This document shows, in pieces, positions 5,738-12,883 of a DNA stretch of 19,113 nt. The notes below the pieces were generated by a model that had not been told where the DNA came from, made no database searches, and saw only the letters and a program-made list of their open reading frames with translations. Source of the stretch: JANYGM01 sp043764015 (GTDB lineage: Bacteria; Bacteroidota; Bacteroidia; Cytophagales; Thermonemataceae). Every line of letters starts with the position of its first letter. The stretch's first letter is position 1. Made by a program: the position numbers and the translations under genes. The stretch covers positions 1 to 19,113 of the forward strand of contig JAYUKY010000021.1 in NCBI GenBank assembly GCA_043764015.1. Direction: 5' to 3'.

Positions 5738-6730
5738 TTAATAGTATTTCACTACATTTTTAGGCAGTTCCAAAATGAAAGTTGAGCCTTTACCTTCTTG
5801 GCTTTCGCACCAAATTTTGCCGTTTAGCCCATCTACAAGCGACTTGACCACAGACAAACCAAGCCCAGACGAACTTTCTCCTGCGGTTGCTCTATTTTTG
5901 AAGATTTGATGTTTGATAAAAAGTTTTGCTTGGTCTTCTACACAAATCCCTAAACCTTCATCTTTCACCTCCAAACGGACATTTTCTTCATTATCTCGCA
6001 ATTTAACGTATATTTTTTTGCCTTCTGGTGAGAATTTTATAGCGTTTGAAATAAGATTTTCAGTAATGCGTGTCAAAAAAAACTCATCTGTACGGTATTC
6101 TATTTTGCTTTTGCTAGGTACAAATTCTATGTTAATATTTTTGGTTTGTGCATAACCTTTGTGTCGTTTTATTGCTTGCTGAATGGTTGTAATGATATTT
6201 AAGCGTTCTATTTGGATTTCTTTTTTGTAGTCTTCAATCACTTTACTGTCCAACAGATTTTGAATAATAATAAGTCCATCTTGTACCACTTGGCTCATTT
6301 TACCCAAATATTCTACTTGATTTTGGCTAAGTTTTTCTATTCCTTCCAAACGTATCAAATCCACTAATGAAATAATACGGTTAAACGGTTTTTTCAAATC
6401 ATTAGATACAATACTAATTACGCTATTTTTTTCGTGTTCTAGCTCATCTGCACGTGTTTTTAGCTTAATAAATTCCGTATTTGATTTGACTATTTCACGT
6501 GCTTGTGAGCGCATTGTATCATTTTGCTTTTTAAATTGAGAGTTTTGCGTTCTATTCCTAAAAAAAATGATAAGTCCCATAAAAAGGACCACAAACACCA
6601 CAAAAACGCCAGAATTAAGCAAAATGGCTTCCAAACGGGATTCATTCGTGTTTGTAGGCACATTTTGTGCGTATATATATGTAGGAATACACAAAAAAAG
6701 TAGCCAAAAGAAAGTAAAAAACTGTTTCAT
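5738..6730 (-). CDS. Membrane histidine-kinase-like protein lacking the phospho-acceptor His
   Basis: The 330-residue protein has a cleavable-looking signal (1-21), a very short external segment, a membrane helix (about 40-58), a coiled coil (62-100), a DHp-like dimerisation domain and a C-terminal HATPase_c domain. The H-box reads SIVSNDLKKPFNRI: Asn110 sits where homologues carry His, and the codon is AAT where CAT would code His. The ATP-binding half looks intact: N-box ENLISNAIKF (Asn225, Asn229), G1 DEGLGI (257-262), G2 SSGLGL (288-292). There is no sensor domain and no neighbouring response regulator. It is either a pseudokinase acting allosterically, a protein that phosphorylates elsewhere, or a recent loss. 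The start is supported by the signal peptide. Confidence 0.8.
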   Translation of the reverse strand: MKQFFTFFWLLFLCIPTYIYAQNVPTNTNESRLEAILLNSGVFVVFVVLFMGLIIFFRNRTQNSQFKKQNDTMRSQAREIVKSNTEFIKLKTRADELEHEKNSVISIVSNDLKKPFNRIISLVDLIRLEGIEKLSQNQVEYLGKMSQVVQDGLIIIQNLLDSKVIEDYKKEIQIERLNIITTIQQAIKRHKGYAQTKNINIEFVPSKSKIEYRTDEFFLTRITENLISNAIKFSPEGKKIYVKLRDNEENVRLEVKDEGLGICVEDQAKLFIKHQIFKNRATAGESSSGLGLSVVKSLVDGLNGKIWCESQEGKGSTFILELPKNVVKYY

Positions 6731-6747
6731 AATCAGGATTTTGGGAT

Positions 6748-6780
6748 AACTTTCTGAAAGTTGGAAACTTTCGGGAAGTT
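6748..6780. repeat. Long imperfect hairpin upstream of the kinase-like gene
   Basis: AACTTTCTGAAAGTT (6748-6762) pairs with AACTTTCGGGAAGTT (6766-6780) with two mismatches around a 3-nt loop. It lies 17 bp before the kinase ATG, inside its leader, so it could influence translation. It resembles a dispersed Bacteroidota palindrome (recalled, not searched). Confidence 0.6.
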
Positions 6781-6853
6781 TAGTAAGGACTTATTTTATA
6801 CCATAATTGGTAAGATTATTTTGTGAAGGTAAAAAAAAATCAATAAAATATGT

Positions 6854-6861
6854 TATTTTTG
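6854..6861 (+). promoter_or_regulatory. Possible -7 box of the exonuclease gene
   Basis: TATTTTTG matches TAnnTTTG and lies 48 bp before the ATG. The nearest upstream TTTG (6820-6823) is 30 nt away, longer than the usual gap of about 19-21, so the promoter call is weak. Confidence 0.35.
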
Positions 6862-6909
6862 TGGAAAATTAACAAAAATAGTTAGAAATCAATCAGAAAA
6901 ATAAATTTA

Positions 6910-7713
6910 ATGTTGCATCTTAAAAAACCTCTTGTATTTTTTGACCTAGAAACTACAGGTATAAGCGTAGTAAATGATAGAATTGTAGAATATTCTTTCA
7001 TCAAAATAATGCCCAATGGTGATAAAATCATTCAAACTAAGAAAATCAATCCAGAGCGTTCTATTCCATTAGAAACAAGTATGATTCACGGCATTTATGA
7101 CGAACACGTCAAAGATGCACCTACTTTTAAGCTGATTGCTAAAGATTTAAGTAAATTTTTGGAAGGTTGCGACCTTGCAGGTTTCAATATGTTGCGTTTT
7201 GATTTGCCTATGTTGGTAGAAGAATTTTTACGTATTGGGCTTGATTTCTCTACGAATGGGCGCAATTTGATAGATGCACAAAAAATTTATCACCTTATGG
7301 AACCTCGCACTTTGAGTGCCGCTTATAAATTTTATTGTCAGAAAGATTTGGAAGGTGCACATACCGCAGAAGCAGATACACTAGCTACTTTTGAGGTTTT
7401 GGAGGCACAAGTTTTGAAGTACGAAAATATGATGATTAAAGATAGAAATAAGGTTGAGTTTGTGCCTGTAAAGAATGATATGCAACATTTGCATAACCTT
7501 ACGGCAGAAAATTTGGTAGATTTTGCTAATTCTATGGTTTTTAAAGATGGCGTAGAAGTTTTTAATATAGGAAAACACAAAGGACGACCTGTGGAAGATG
7601 TTTTGAAAGCAGAACCGTCTTATTATGATTGGTATCAAAAAGCTGATTTTTCTCTTAATTCTAAAAGAAAATTAACTGAAATAAAACTTAGAATGGCATT
7701 TCCTAAGAAATAA
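6910..7713 (+). CDS. DnaQ-like 3'-5' exonuclease (DEDDh family)
   Basis: The 267-residue protein carries the DEDDh exonuclease signature: Exo I FFDLETTG (Asp12, Glu14), Exo II GFNMLRFDLPML (Asp98) and Exo III AHTAEADTLAT (His151, Asp156). These residues bind two metals and hydrolyse 3' ends of DNA or RNA. The C-terminal third (about 215-262, FNIGKHKGRPVEDV...YYDWYQKADFS) is an added small domain often seen behind such nucleases in this phylum. It is much too short for a polymerase, and is likely a proofreading or repair nuclease outside the Pol III core. A MITE with its 8-bp target duplication starts at the stop codon, leaving the protein unchanged. Confidence 0.88.
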   Translation: MLHLKKPLVFFDLETTGISVVNDRIVEYSFIKIMPNGDKIIQTKKINPERSIPLETSMIHGIYDEHVKDAPTFKLIAKDLSKFLEGCDLAGFNMLRFDLPMLVEEFLRIGLDFSTNGRNLIDAQKIYHLMEPRTLSAAYKFYCQKDLEGAHTAEADTLATFEVLEAQVLKYENMMIKDRNKVEFVPVKNDMQHLHNLTAENLVDFANSMVFKDGVEVFNIGKHKGRPVEDVLKAEPSYYDWYQKADFSLNSKRKLTEIKLRMAFPKK

Positions 7714-7714
7714 T

Positions 7715-8020
7715 GGTTCTACTAAGATTTATACGGAGAAGTTTTAAAAAGTCTTTATTTAGCAATATTTTGGAGTATTTTTAGGAGCAATATTGTATTT
7801 AAGTCCCAGCGGGACGGCATATTTATAGAAAAACAAAACACGAAAAATGTATTTAGCCCAGCGGGGCGGCATATTTATAGAAAAACAAAACACGAAAAAT
7901 GTATTTAACCCCAGTGGGGTGGCATATTTATTATTTGCTATAAATATCTCGCCCCGCTGGGGCTAAATACAAAGTAACAATTTAAGAAAATGTGATTCCC
8001 GTATAAATCTTAGTAGAACC
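7715..8020. mobile_element. 306-bp MITE with perfect terminal repeats and 8-bp target duplication
   Basis: The 22-bp ends at 7715-7736 (starts GGTTCTACTAAG) and 7999-8020 are perfect inverted repeats. GAAATAAT directly flanks the element on both sides (7707-7714 and 8021-8028), an 8-bp target-site duplication. There is no transposase gene inside; the interior holds three tandem hairpin units and one inverted unit (7795-7970). GG-starting ends with 8-bp duplications fit ISL3- or IS1595-like transposases, as inference. It fills most of the gene-free stretch 7714-8087. Confidence 0.92.
7795..7970. repeat. Tandem and inverted hairpin units inside the MITE
   Basis: Units start at 7795, 7849 and 7901 with GTATTTA, followed by a GC-rich hairpin and GGCATATTTAT. 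The first two units are 54 and 52 bp and nearly identical. An inverted copy occupies about 7939-7970. The hairpins are GTCCC-AGC-GGGAC, GCCC-AGCG-GGGC, ACCCC-AGT-GGGGT and, inverted, GCCCC-GCT-GGGGC, so changes in one arm are matched in the other. Confidence 0.85.
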
Positions 8021-8047
8021 GAAATAATGTAATAAAATTTGATAATT

Positions 8048-8082
8048 AAACCTTCAAAGTCTTTAAGACCTTGAAGGTTTTT
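8048..8082. terminator. Bidirectional terminator-type palindrome
   Basis: AAACCTTCAA (8048-8057) and TTGAAGGTTT (8071-8080) pair perfectly, with an inner GTC/GAC extension, and a T run follows on the plus strand. It lies 6 bp beyond the nitroreductase stop and originally followed the exonuclease gene before the MITE arrived. Confidence 0.7.
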
Positions 8083-8087
8083 GGCTG

Positions 8088-8684
8088 TTACTCTACCCAA
8101 GTTACTTTTTCAGAAAGTGGCTTTCTAACGTATTCTGGTGATGCTTTCACGACAAAAGCAAGGTAAAAAAAGCCCATTAGTTGGTCATTTTCGCCCAAAC
8201 CAAAAAAACTTTTTGCTTCTGGCACATACGTAATGCCACCACTTCCCCAGTATCCGCCCAAACCGTAGGCAGTAGCAGAAAGATAAATATTTTGAACGGC
8301 ACAAGCCACCGCAGAAATTTCTTCTATTTCAGGGATTTTGCCAGATTCTTGCCTTTTCATACCAATAGCAATGACGTGAGAGGCTTTTAAAGGTGTTTCT
8401 AACAATTTGATAAATTTATTTTCATCAAAATTGCCTTCTTTTTCTGCAAGCTCTTTATAGAGTTTTGCCTGAAATTCTCCAAGTTTTCTTCGTCCATCTC
8501 CTCCAAAAACAACAAAATGCCAAGGCTCTGTTTTGCCGTGATTGGGTGCGTGAGTAGCATTTATAAGGATTTCTTCTACTATCTTTTTAGGAATAGTACG
8601 CACAATAGGGTCAAATTGTGAAGAATAAGAAGAACGTCTATTGCGCAAAAGTGCGTTCACGTCTTTGGTATTGTAGTACATCAT
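8088..8684 (-). CDS. Nitroreductase family protein (YdjA-like flavin oxidoreductase)
   Basis: The 198-residue protein matches the FMN-dependent nitroreductase fold. The N-terminal RNRRSSYSSQF (14-24) supplies the arginines that bind the FMN phosphate. APNHGKTEPWHFVVFGG (46-62) is the hallmark of the YdjA branch. GLGGYWGSGG (141-150) forms the second flavin-binding segment. Such enzymes reduce nitro or quinone-type substrates with NAD(P)H as cytosolic homodimers; the physiological substrate is unknown. Two adjacent ATG codons (8684 and 8681) could start it. It follows the small membrane protein and HD-domain genes on the same strand, 63 bp after the former, and may share their transcript. Confidence 0.88.
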   Translation of the reverse strand: MMYYNTKDVNALLRNRRSSYSSQFDPIVRTIPKKIVEEILINATHAPNHGKTEPWHFVVFGGDGRRKLGEFQAKLYKELAEKEGNFDENKFIKLLETPLKASHVIAIGMKRQESGKIPEIEEISAVACAVQNIYLSATAYGLGGYWGSGGITYVPEAKSFFGLGENDQLMGFFYLAFVVKASPEYVRKPLSEKVTWVE

Positions 8685-8691
8685 AATGAGG

Positions 8692-8719
8692 TGTGAGATG
8701 TGAAGTGTGAGGTATGAAG
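8692..8719. repeat. Heptad array, TGTGARG-like x4
   Basis: Four degenerate 7-mers in phase (TGTGAGA, TGTGAAG, TGTGAGG, TATGAAG) lie 8 bp upstream of the nitroreductase start, in its leader. Confidence 0.7.
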
Positions 8720-8747
8720 TAAATACAAGATTTTGATTATAAGTCCG

Positions 8748-8990
8748 TTACAAAATATCTAACAAAACAAAGATAGAAAAGCCTACTATTGTTACAACTG
8801 TTATAGCAAATAATAGATTTTTCAGTGAAATGAGAATAAAATGCGTTGTTGTTATTTTCTTTTCTGGTATGCTTTTGATATGTTTTCTTGTTCTTATAAT
8901 GGTAATTGCAGGTATAATAATAAATATCAAAAAAACAAATATTCCTAATAATGAAAATATATCATTACCTGCACCTTGTAATAAAATCAT
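8748..8990 (-). CDS. Small two-helix membrane protein, unknown function
   Basis: The frame is open from 9110, but that would overlap the end of the upstream HD-domain gene and add 40 unlikely residues. ATG 8990, 26 bp after that gene's stop, gives a sensible 80-residue protein beginning MILLQGAGNDIFSLLGIF. It has two hydrophobic helices (about 12-33 and 58-79) joined by a basic loop (RTRKHIKSIPEKK), so the loop should face the cytoplasm. No known domain is recognised. It lies between HD-domain and nitroreductase genes on the same strand. Confidence 0.6.
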   Translation of the reverse strand: MILLQGAGNDIFSLLGIFVFLIFIIIPAITIIRTRKHIKSIPEKKITTTHFILISLKNLLFAITVVTIVGFSIFVLLDIL

Positions 8991-9001
8991 ATCAAAAAGC
9001 C

Positions 9002-9029
9002 GTAATTCGTAATTGTTAATTCGTAATTG
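9002..9029. repeat. Heptad array, GTAATTS-like x4, overlapping a stop codon
   Basis: Four 7-mers in phase (GTAATTC, GTAATTG, TTAATTC, GTAATTG). The array covers the stop codon (9016-9018) and the last few codons of the HD-domain gene, so its C-terminal residues appear to come from repeat sequence. Confidence 0.75.
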
Positions 9030-9639
9030 AAATAATGTTAATCTTGTCTTTAAGTTTTTCTTCAAACCAAAGCACAGGATTAGGGTCTTTGTCGCCTGTG
9101 GAGGTATCACATTTGAAAAAGAGATAATATAATTGTAAATGATTTTGCATTTTTTGGACTAATTTAGCCAATCTTTCATCTGCTTTTTCCCAATTTTGAT
9201 GCCAACCGCCCTCACGCCAAGCAAAATACGCTTCGTCGTGAAATTCTGTAACAAGCAAAACGCCTTCATCAGAAAGATATTTTTTTGTAAAAATGCTTGC
9301 CAACCAGCCGTGGTCACTAAATTTGGTATAAGTATTATTTGCCTTCATATAAGGAAGTGGGGCATCAACTTTGTATTTGAAAGTGTCGTGTACGAGCGTG
9401 ATAAGGCGCAAACGAGCATAATCCTGCGAACTTACATAAGGATACATTTTTTCAACATTGCCCAAAACCTCATCAATATGCTTAATGACGTGCCCTTCTG
9501 GGTGTCCTCTGCGAGGTTTGCCAAAGAAAAATCCTTGTTGAAAATCTTTATCAAAGATAATTTGTTCTTCAAAATGATTTTGAGCCGCAAATTCAAATTC
9601 TCCCCAAGCTGTAGAAATTTTTTGTAAAGCTATTTCCAT
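9016..9639 (-). CDS. HD-domain superfamily protein, putative phosphohydrolase
   Basis: The 207-residue protein has an HD-type metal-site pattern: His50/His54 (EGHVIKHIDEV), the His84-Asp85 doublet in ITLVHDTFKYK, His110 in FSDHGWLAS, His134-Asp135 in TEFHDEAYFAWREGG and Asp178 near the C-terminus. HD-domain enzymes hydrolyse phosphate esters such as nucleotides. The substrate cannot be read from this sequence, and no RelA/SpoT, GYP or dGTPase features are present. It is cytosolic with no signal. The stop codon lies inside a heptad repeat array, so the last residues (SITN) may be a repeat-derived tail. It heads a leftward cluster with the small membrane protein and nitroreductase. Confidence 0.68.
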   Translation of the reverse strand: MEIALQKISTAWGEFEFAAQNHFEEQIIFDKDFQQGFFFGKPRRGHPEGHVIKHIDEVLGNVEKMYPYVSSQDYARLRLITLVHDTFKYKVDAPLPYMKANNTYTKFSDHGWLASIFTKKYLSDEGVLLVTEFHDEAYFAWREGGWHQNWEKADERLAKLVQKMQNHLQLYYLFFKCDTSTGDKDPNPVLWFEEKLKDKINIISITN

Positions 9640-9776
9640 GGATAACCAAATCTTTTATTATCCTCAACTACCTAACATTATATTGAATGCACCAAAAAAT
9701 GTACCAAATATTTATTAGGGGTTGCTGATTATTTGAATTTTTTATTTTAACACTTTTAATACCATTTAGTATTGTT

Positions 9777-10031
9777 TTAGGCTTTTGGTACAGATTTAAT
9801 GACCAAAACCATAGCTCCAATACAAGCAGTTAAGGATAAAACAACTGTAAATATAGGAAAGTTCAAACTAAAATACTTGTCTAGCAAAATGCCCCCCCAA
9901 ACGCCTAGCCCAATAGTCGCAAAAAGTTGCCCAGCAAGCCCAGCATATTTAGCATAAACATTGATACTTTTTTGCGCCTCTTGTAGGTTATCTTGTTGAT
10001 TATCAATATTTTTTTCTATTTTTTTTGACAT
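9777..10031 (-). CDS. AtpZ/AtpI family protein
   Basis: The 84-residue protein has a polar N-terminal tail (1-22) and two membrane helices (about 28-50 and 57-80) around the family's typical GLGVWGGILLDKYF motif. AtpZ/AtpI proteins assist assembly or ion supply of F-type ATP synthase in the inner membrane. In many genomes the gene sits just before the a-subunit gene. Here the next gene downstream codes for an HD-domain protein, so it is separated from any atp operon within the window. Family assignment is good for such a short protein. Confidence 0.78.
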   Translation of the reverse strand: MSKKIEKNIDNQQDNLQEAQKSINVYAKYAGLAGQLFATIGLGVWGGILLDKYFSLNFPIFTVVLSLTACIGAMVLVIKSVPKA

Positions 10032-10178
10032 TAGTGTTTTTATTAAATGATGCCTTTCTTAAAAAAAATTATGTTATTCATGTTTCTACTGTAACAAAAA
10101 ACAAATTATTTTATCCAATAACACTATATTTTCAAAAAAAAACTGTAATTTTCGGAAAATTATTTTTCTCACCTATTT

Positions 10179-10544
10179 ATGTTTGATGGTTTTGTTCCTA
10201 TTGGCACAATAAGTGCCGTAGTGGTCATTGTACCTGCTTTTTTTGTTATTTCTATTTTCTTATTCAAAAAAAATAATAAGGGCTTTGCACGCTTGCTAAG
10301 TGTTTTTGCATTTGTGGCTATTTTGGTAGGAATAGGCACGGATATTTCGTTGTTTTCCAAACATTCAGAAAAAAGTAAAGAAGACAAAACTAAAAAAGAC
10401 AAGAAAATCCCTGCTTTCAACAAAGATACAACCACTTATAAAGAAGATTTGGAGGAAGATTTAGAAAAATCAGAAAAAGATTCTCTCAAAATAAAAAAAG
10501 ATAGTCTGCAAAAAGATACACTTAAAAAAATTGATAATAATTAG
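10179..10544 (+). CDS. Small membrane protein with Lys/Asp-rich tail, unknown function
   Basis: The 121-residue protein has two hydrophobic helices (about 9-29 and 38-58) and then a highly charged, low-complexity tail (62-121) full of Lys, Asp and Glu with repeated KKDSLQKDTLKK-like pieces. The tail may be a coiled coil or disordered. No domain is recognised. It is 31 bp upstream of the fumarylacetoacetase gene on the same strand, so they may be cotranscribed, and divergent from the AtpZ-like gene across a 147-bp gap in which no clear promoter was found. Confidence 0.65.
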   Translation: MFDGFVPIGTISAVVVIVPAFFVISIFLFKKNNKGFARLLSVFAFVAILVGIGTDISLFSKHSEKSKEDKTKKDKKIPAFNKDTTTYKEDLEEDLEKSEKDSLKIKKDSLQKDTLKKIDNN

Positions 10545-10575
10545 TCAAAAACACAACAAAAATAGCTAAAATAAA

Positions 10576-11832
10576 ATGATAAATTCTTGGATTGAAGTGC
10601 CTGCAAATAGTGATTTTCCTTTGCAAAACTTACCCTTTGGTATCTTTTCTGTAAGTGGTGATGCGCCTTGTGTAGGTGTGCGCATAGGCGACCACGTCAT
10701 AGACCTAAGTATGCTAATGGAACTTGGCTATTTTGATGGTTTGGTTATCCCAGAATCTACTGTTTTTCACCAAAAAACGCTTAATAACTTTATTGCATTG
10801 GGCAAATCAACTACTTTAGGAGTGCGCCAACGTGTAATGGATTTGCTTAAAGAAGGTAATTCAAAGCTACGAGATTATCCAGATGACCGCAACGAGGTAG
10901 TTAAGCATATTTCTAAGGTAAAAATGCACCTACCAGTCCAAATTGGAGATTATACTGATTTTTATTCTAGCATAGAACACGCTACCAATGTTGGTACAAT
11001 GTTTAGAGACCCTGCCAACGCACTTTTGCCTAACTGGAAACATTTGCCTGTGGGCTATCACGGCAGAACGTCCTCTATTGTTGTGTCAGGGACAGATATT
11101 ATCAGACCAAAAGGGCAATTTAAGCCAGAAGGACACGAAAATCCTTCTTTTGGTGCTACTCGTTTGCTTGATTTTGAGCTTGAAATGGGCTTTATTGTTG
11201 GCAAAAGTACAGAAATGGGCGACAGCGTGGCAGCAATGAATGCAGAAGATTATATTTTTGGTTTTGTATTGTTCAATGATTGGTCTGCTCGTGATATACA
11301 AAGTTGGGAATACGTACCATTAGGACCATTTTTGGGGAAAAATTTTGCCTCAACTATGTCAGCGTGGGTCGTAACAATAGAAGCAATAGAAAACTACCGT
11401 ACAAATTCACCTACACAAGATGTAGAAATTTTTGATTACTTGAAAACAAATGGAAAACGTACTTTTGATATAAAACTAGAAGTAGCAATAAAGCCAGTCA
11501 ATTCTGATACTGAAATGCTACTTTGCAAAAGTAATTTTAAATACCTTTACTGGAATATTTCTCAACAATTAGCACACCATACTATCAATGGTTGCCCAAT
11601 AAATGTGGGTGATTTGTATGCCTCTGGCACTATCAGTGGCGCAGAACCTTCTTCTTATGGTTCAATGCTTGAGCTTTCTTGGAAAGGAACTAAACCAATA
11701 CTTCTACATGACGGCTCTGAAAGAAAGTTTTTGCACGACGGAGATACTATCATTATGCGTGCTTACTCTGAAAAAGATGGCGTAAGAATTGGTTTTGGGG
11801 AATGTGTAGGAAAGATTTTACCTGCAAGATAA
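10576..11832 (+). CDS. fahA: Fumarylacetoacetase
   Basis: The 418-residue protein is a full-length fumarylacetoacetate hydrolase, the last step of tyrosine catabolism, splitting fumarylacetoacetate to fumarate and acetoacetate. By alignment from memory to the mammalian enzyme (offset +2), metal ligands Asp128, Glu201, Glu203 and Asp235, the general base His135 (SSIEHATNVGTMFR), Arg144, Tyr161 and Lys255 are all present. The N-terminal SH3-like domain (about 1-120) is followed by the catalytic FAH domain with FNDWSARDIQSWEYVPLGPFLGKNF (233-257). It acts in the cytosol. Other tyrosine-pathway genes (hmgA, hppD) are not in the window. A strong terminator follows 12 bp after the stop. Confidence 0.96.
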   Translation: MINSWIEVPANSDFPLQNLPFGIFSVSGDAPCVGVRIGDHVIDLSMLMELGYFDGLVIPESTVFHQKTLNNFIALGKSTTLGVRQRVMDLLKEGNSKLRDYPDDRNEVVKHISKVKMHLPVQIGDYTDFYSSIEHATNVGTMFRDPANALLPNWKHLPVGYHGRTSSIVVSGTDIIRPKGQFKPEGHENPSFGATRLLDFELEMGFIVGKSTEMGDSVAAMNAEDYIFGFVLFNDWSARDIQSWEYVPLGPFLGKNFASTMSAWVVTIEAIENYRTNSPTQDVEIFDYLKTNGKRTFDIKLEVAIKPVNSDTEMLLCKSNFKYLYWNISQQLAHHTINGCPINVGDLYASGTISGAEPSSYGSMLELSWKGTKPILLHDGSERKFLHDGDTIIMRAYSEKDGVRIGFGECVGKILPAR

Positions 11833-11843
11833 AAAGACAAAAG

Positions 11844-11874
11844 GACAAATACAGTTGATGTATTTGTCTTTTTT
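11844..11874 (+). terminator. Rho-independent terminator after fumarylacetoacetase gene
   Basis: GACAAATACA (11844-11853) and TGTATTTGTC (11859-11868) form a perfect 10-bp stem with a 5-nt loop, followed by six T residues. Confidence 0.85.
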
Positions 11875-11891
11875 GTATTTGACTGTAATTT

Positions 11892-12251
11892 TTAATTTGT
11901 AATTGAACCTGATTCTGTAGTAGAATAGTAATACGTATCTATTGAGTTGGGAATAGCGAGGGCTATTACTTTGGTAGCAAGTTTTGCACCACGCAAAAAA
12001 TCTTGATAAGAACGGTTTTTATGCTTGTTGCTCATCAAAATACTTTCGCAGGCTTGCTCTGCTTGCACACGCAAATACGGGTGAATATTTGTTTTGCTGA
12101 TGTCCTCTAGGGCAGTTTTTACCAACCATTTTGACAATAATTCAAACTCTTGATTGTTGAAATGTGCCAAAAAATCTTTTTCTGTGATATTTTCCCTAAT
12201 TTGCTCTTGATTATTTGTGTCTTCTAACATAGTTTTATTTGTTTCCTTCAT
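11892..12251 (-). CDS. Conserved-looking hypothetical protein
   Basis: The 119-residue product is soluble, with no signal or membrane segment and no domain I recognise. Residues 1-25 are polar and probably disordered; Met8 is an alternative start. Residues 26-105 are predicted mainly helical (EFELLSKWLVKTALEDIS, RVQAEQACESILMSNK, YQDFLRGAKLATKVIALAIP). Codon use and amino-acid composition look coding and no competing frame exists. A TATCTTTG box (12295-12302, read leftward) fits a -7 promoter element but lacks a well-spaced partner. Convergent with the fumarylacetoacetase gene. Confidence 0.6.
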   Translation of the reverse strand: MKETNKTMLEDTNNQEQIRENITEKDFLAHFNNQEFELLSKWLVKTALEDISKTNIHPYLRVQAEQACESILMSNKHKNRSYQDFLRGAKLATKVIALAIPNSIDTYYYSTTESGSITN

Positions 12252-12410
12252 ATTCCCGTAATATTGAAGTTTAGTTTTTCTTTGTTATTTATCCCAAAGA
12301 TAATACCAATGTAACCCAAAATACGAAAGAATTATGCTAAAAGTTGCGTGTTTTTTTCAAAACATACTTTTTTTTAGATAAATTAGGATAAAACAAAGAC
12401 AAAGCAAACA

Positions 12411-12454
12411 AAAACGCTTAATAAATGGTTTTTAAATCATTTATTAAGCGTTTT
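12411..12454. terminator. Strong hairpin terminator after the small lipoprotein gene
   Basis: A perfect 17-bp inverted repeat (12411-12427 with 12438-12454, core CGCTTAATAAATG) with a 10-nt loop and T runs on either strand. It lies 38 bp beyond the stop of the leftward lipoprotein gene. Confidence 0.8.
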
Positions 12455-12460
12455 TTGTAT

Positions 12461-12484
12461 GTTGTTTGTGAAGAAATAAACAAC
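12461..12484. repeat. GTTGTTTGTG-type palindrome, copy 3
   Basis: GTTGTTT (12461-12467) and AAACAAC (12478-12484) are inverted. The left arm GTTGTTTGTG is identical to copies at 3849-3858 and 5671-5680, but the right arm has diverged. Confidence 0.45.
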
Positions 12485-12491
12485 AAGAAAA

Positions 12492-12764
12492 TTATTTTAT
12501 ACAATCTTTTGCAACTGCATCACCTGCTGCCGTATTAGCAGCAAATTTTTCTGCACTTTCTTCAGCTGCTTCAGCTTTTGGAAGAGCGCAATCACAGAAG
12601 GCTTTTGCTTTTGCATCATCCATTCCACCTTTACCTTTTGCATCTGTTGCGCATTTTTCAGCAAACGCTTTTTTGTCTTTGTCGTTCCATTTTCCTTTTT
12701 TAGAACCGCAAGAAGAAAATACTACTACGGCACACAAACTAGCAAGAATTAGGGCTTTTTTCAT
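12492..12764 (-). CDS. Small Cys-containing lipoprotein
   Basis: The 90-residue product has a lipoprotein signal peptide ending FSSC with acylated Cys19. The mature part is Lys/Ala-rich and helical, with four further cysteines (38, 57, 59, 88). The pattern W..KDKKAFAEKC...DDAKAKAFCDCALPKAE resembles small Cytophagales exported proteins with a CxC motif (recalled, not searched). It is probably anchored in an envelope membrane; the function is unknown. It lies 156 bp beyond the reverse-transcriptase stop on the same strand but has its own terminator, so a functional link with that gene is not evident. Confidence 0.72.
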   Translation of the reverse strand: MKKALILASLCAVVVFSSCGSKKGKWNDKDKKAFAEKCATDAKGKGGMDDAKAKAFCDCALPKAEAAEESAEKFAANTAAGDAVAKDCIK

Positions 12765-12883
12765 TTTTTTAGTAAGATTTAAAGATAAGAATTAAGAATT
12801 TTTCTGAAATAACGACATTATTTTTTATAAAAACAAGTTTTACAAGATTTTTTTGTGAATAATTTTAAACATTCCCTGTATAC

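Noticed and set aside
7795..7970. CRISPR array suggested by regularly spaced hairpin repeats
   Set aside because: The units are adjacent tandem copies with the same intervening sequence, one is inverted, there are no unique spacers, and no cas genes are nearby. They belong to the MITE.
8991..9110. N-terminal extension of the small membrane protein to 9110
   Set aside because: It would overlap the end of the HD-domain gene by about 95 bp and includes repeat-derived residues. ATG 8990 fits the gene spacing better.
12492..12764. Small lipoprotein as the retron effector
   Set aside because: It has a lipoprotein signal and its own terminator, and lies 156 bp beyond the RT behind a repeat array. 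Nothing links it functionally to the RT.
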